Shown here piece by piece: positions 62,247 to 64,000 of a stretch of 64,000 bases of DNA. Origin of the DNA: an uncultured Campylobacter sp. (GTDB taxonomy: Bacteria > Campylobacterota > Campylobacteria > Campylobacterales > Campylobacteraceae); the NCBI RefSeq assembly GCF_938039245.1, contig NZ_CALHVN010000042.1:1-64000 (forward strand), read 5' to 3'. The notes beneath the pieces are model-generated. The model saw nothing but the letters and a program-made list of their open reading frames with translations. It searched no databases and was not told the origin of the DNA. Positions within the stretch are counted from its first letter, which is position 1. Every line of letters begins with the position of its first letter. A program made the position numbers and the translations under genes.

Positions 62247-63486
62247 TTAAAATCCTTTTAAGTTCCGTCTCCAAATCAACCAAATCAAGCGTTTTTTCGG
62301 CTTTTTCGCTCAGATCTTTTAGCCAAATTTTGCCCGATTTTAGCTCGTCCTCGCCGACGCAAAGGCAAATCCTAGCATTTGCGTTATCTGCGGCGTTTAG
62401 GTGCTTTTGTAGTTTTTTAGGCTCGTAGCTCACGAGAACCGGGATGCTTTTTCTTAAATTTATCGCTATTTTATAGACCGCATCCACCCCATCGGCATCC
62501 ATCGCGCCGATATATACGCCGCCTCTTGCGCTTTGGCTCTCGCGGCCGCTTAGGATTTCCATTATGCGCTCGATACCCATCGCAAAGCCCACGCCGTAGC
62601 TGGCCTTGCCGCCTAGATACTCAACCAGCCTGTCGTAGCGTCCGCCGCCTGCGACCGCACTCTTTGCGCCGATCTCGCTTGAAACGAACTCAAACGCCGT
62701 TTTACAGTAATAATCAAGTCCGCGCACGAGTTTTGGATCTATCTCAAATTCCACGCCGTTGCCGCTTAAAATTTCTTGCAGCTTTTTAAACTCGCCCGCG
62801 CATTCGTCGTTTAGGCTACCGATTATCAGCGGCGCGTTTTCGTAAATTTTCTGACAGCTCTCGACCTTGCAATCTAGCACGCGGATAGGATTTGTTAGCT
62901 TTCTGCGCTTGCAGTCCTCGCAAATTTGCCCCTCATGCTCGTCTAAAAATTTAACCAATTTTTCGCGGTATGCGCCCATACTAGCGGCGTCTCCGAGCGA
63001 ATTTACGAGTAGCTTGGTTTTGATACCAAGGCGCGAGAAAATCTCGCTTATCATCAAAATAACGCTCGCGTCCTCATAAACGCTGGGCTCACCGAAGCAC
63101 TCGCAGCCAAACTGATGAAACTCGCGCAAACGTCCTTTTTGCGGGCGCTCGTAGCGAAACATCGAGCCGTGGTAAAAGTACCGTCTCACGCCGCCCGCGC
63201 GATCAAATTTAGCCTCGATAAATGCGCGCACGACGCCCGCCGTCCCCTCAGGGCGCAGGCAAACGTCGTTGCCGCCCTTATCCTCAAACTGATACATCTC
63301 TTTGCCCACGATGTCGCTGCTCTCCCCGACGCTGCGGCAAAAAAGCGCCGTTTGCTCCAGGTGCGGAGATAACACGAACTCGTATCCGTAGTTTTTCGCG
63401 ACCTCTTCGCAGATTTTGATTATCCTCTCATAAAGTCCCGACTGGGGCGGCAAAACGTCCTTCATCCCCCTTAATGCGCTAATCAT
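62239..63486 (-). CDS. hisS: Histidyl-tRNA synthetase
   Basis: Class II synthetase, 415 residues. Motif 1 region ALRGMKDVLPPQSGLYERI; motif 2 FYHGSMFRYERPQKGRLREF; HisA motif LVRGLDYYCKTAFEF; motif 3 GVGFAMGIERIMEIL; C-terminal anticodon domain from about 325. Complete. Overlaps tmk by eight bases and speA by eight bases, so all three are co-translated. Confidence 0.97.
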   Translation of the reverse strand: MISALRGMKDVLPPQSGLYERIIKICEEVAKNYGYEFVLSPHLEQTALFCRSVGESSDIVGKEMYQFEDKGGNDVCLRPEGTAGVVRAFIEAKFDRAGGVRRYFYHGSMFRYERPQKGRLREFHQFGCECFGEPSVYEDASVILMISEIFSRLGIKTKLLVNSLGDAASMGAYREKLVKFLDEHEGQICEDCKRRKLTNPIRVLDCKVESCQKIYENAPLIIGSLNDECAGEFKKLQEILSGNGVEFEIDPKLVRGLDYYCKTAFEFVSSEIGAKSAVAGGGRYDRLVEYLGGKASYGVGFAMGIERIMEILSGRESQSARGGVYIGAMDADGVDAVYKIAINLRKSIPVLVSYEPKKLQKHLNAADNANARICLCVGEDELKSGKIWLKDLSEKAEKTLDLVDLETELKRILNV

Positions 63487-64000
63487 TTATAAACTCCTTT
63501 ATCAAATTCGTTATTTTTTCTTCGTCCCAGGCGGCGCCTATTGTGACGTAGCGGACGTCTAGTTTTTGCAAAATTTCCTCCATCGCGTCCTGCACTCTTA
63601 GTAGATACGCAAATCCTCTAGCCTCTATGCCGTCCATCTGCGCGCGCGAGCCTAGGCGCAATCTTAGCGTGTTTTCGTCCGCTTTAAAAAATACTATTTT
63701 TTGCGGAAAATTTCCTTGCAGGGCAAATTTATTTAAGCTTAAAAGCTCCTCAAAGCTAAAATTTCCGCCCGCCAGCGCGTAAGCCATGCCCGAAACAAAG
63801 CCCCTGTCGCTCAAAATCATTTTATCTGAGTTGGGTTTTATTATCTTGCCCGAATGCTCGGCTCTATCGGCCAAAAATAGCAAAATTTCAGCCCTTTTAT
63901 CTAGACCATTTTCTTTTAGTAAAATCTCGCGCAAATTTTCGCCAAGCTTCGTACCGCCGGGCTCTTTGGTCACGATGGCTTGCGGGAAAGCAGCCGATAG
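63479..64000 (-). CDS. tmk: Thymidylate kinase (partial, start outside window)
   Basis: Phosphorylates dTMP to dTDP. The frame stays open to the window edge (63973 is only an internal GTG), so the N-terminal P-loop lies beyond 64000. Visible: VTKEPGGTKLGENLRE (the DR/ET-P-G-G segment), DRAEHSGKIIKPN, ILSDRGFVSGMAYALAGG (the DRY-like motif) and the LID region RLRLGSRAQMDGIEARG. About 174 of the usual ~195-210 residues are present. Confidence 0.93.
   Translation of the reverse strand, partial: LSAAFPQAIVTKEPGGTKLGENLREILLKENGLDKRAEILLFLADRAEHSGKIIKPNSDKMILSDRGFVSGMAYALAGGNFSFEELLSLNKFALQGNFPQKIVFFKADENTLRLRLGSRAQMDGIEARGFAYLLRVQDAMEEILQKLDVRYVTIGAAWDEEKITNLIKEFIND

Noticed and set aside
1..64000. 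tRNA, rRNA or CRISPR arrays
   Set aside because: I looked in each long gap for TTCGA-type T-loops, rRNA-like conserved words and regularly spaced direct repeats and found none.

Overview
The window is chromosomal DNA from a Campylobacter (Epsilonproteobacteria/Campylobacterota). The gene content says so: FlaC-type flagellin, FlhA preceded by an Rrf2 regulator and rpsO, a PEB4-type PpiC chaperone next to class II aldolase, a single XerH-type recombinase, a Cj0977-like hot-dog protein next to cmoB, and an hrcA-grpE-dnaK operon without dnaJ. Many local gene orders match what I recall of C. jejuni (nth/peb4/fba; rpsO/rrf2/flhA; ctpA/purC/purS/purQ/plsC; flgH/pta/ackA; ilvI/ilvH/lpxD; tmk/hisS/speA/aspB). 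The base composition is clearly higher in G+C than C. jejuni, with many GCG/CGC codons, which points to the oral group (C. rectus, C. showae, C. curvus, C. gracilis). That placement is inference. I see no tRNA, rRNA, CRISPR array, transposase or prophage; this is core genome with accessory DNA between conserved blocks.

Layout. 1-7.7 kb: nth (minus), then a plus-strand run of peb4, fba, a MotA/ExbB-like plus OmpA/MotB-like motor pair, a PLP enzyme with a low-complexity insert, and hisD, closed by a 123-bp hairpin element. 8-12.9 kb: small hypotheticals, a DKNYY-like membrane protein, a flavodoxin-fold reductase, flaC and a CopD-like membrane protein. 13-16.5 kb: the hrcA-grpE-dnaK heat-shock operon with CIRCE-like and HAIR-like operators. 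16.7-22.7 kb: rpsO, and divergently rrf2-flhA-DHH phosphoesterase-small protein-small lipoprotein-cmoB-Cj0977-like. 22.7-25.2 kb: msrAB bracketed by two direct copies of an uncharacterised repeat. 25.2-33.7 kb: ybiT, an alpha/beta hydrolase, a secreted PA14-like protein, a frameshifted yagU-like pseudogene, rpoD and an ankyrin protein. 33.7-38.7 kb: the minus-strand ctpA-purCSQ-SH3 protein-plsC operon. 38.9-41.5 kb: clpB. 41.8-47.8 kb: a nickel/peptide-type ABC importer with a hidden small ORF and a fused double ATPase. 47.8-51.3 kb: a 1.2-kb gene-free stretch, xerH and a DUF3137 protein. 51.6-55 kb: pta-ackA and flgH. 55-64 kb: the third repeat copy, ilvB-ilvN-lpxD, a DUF2695 protein, then minus-strand aspB, speA, hisS and tmk (cut by the window end).

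Functional themes are amino-acid and purine synthesis, acetate overflow metabolism (pta-ackA), protein quality control (peb4, hrcA-grpE-dnaK, clpB, ctpA, msrAB), flagellar parts (flhA, flgH, flaC) and metal/peptide import. Genes are densely coupled: stop/start overlaps are frequent, and GTG or TTG starts occur in several operons.

The most unusual signals are non-coding or architectural: (1) a three-copy intergenic repeat family with imperfect terminal inverted repeats; (2) a near-perfect long hairpin after hisD; (3) extreme use of the self-complementary word AAATTT, which fits the RAATTY motif linked to natural transformation in C. jejuni; (4) an orphan ZorAB-like ion-driven motor pair; (5) a nickel-type operon with a fused ATPase, a gap-filling micro-ORF and a candidate operator; (6) consensus -35/-10 promoters that coincide with candidate HspR operators at hrcA and clpB.
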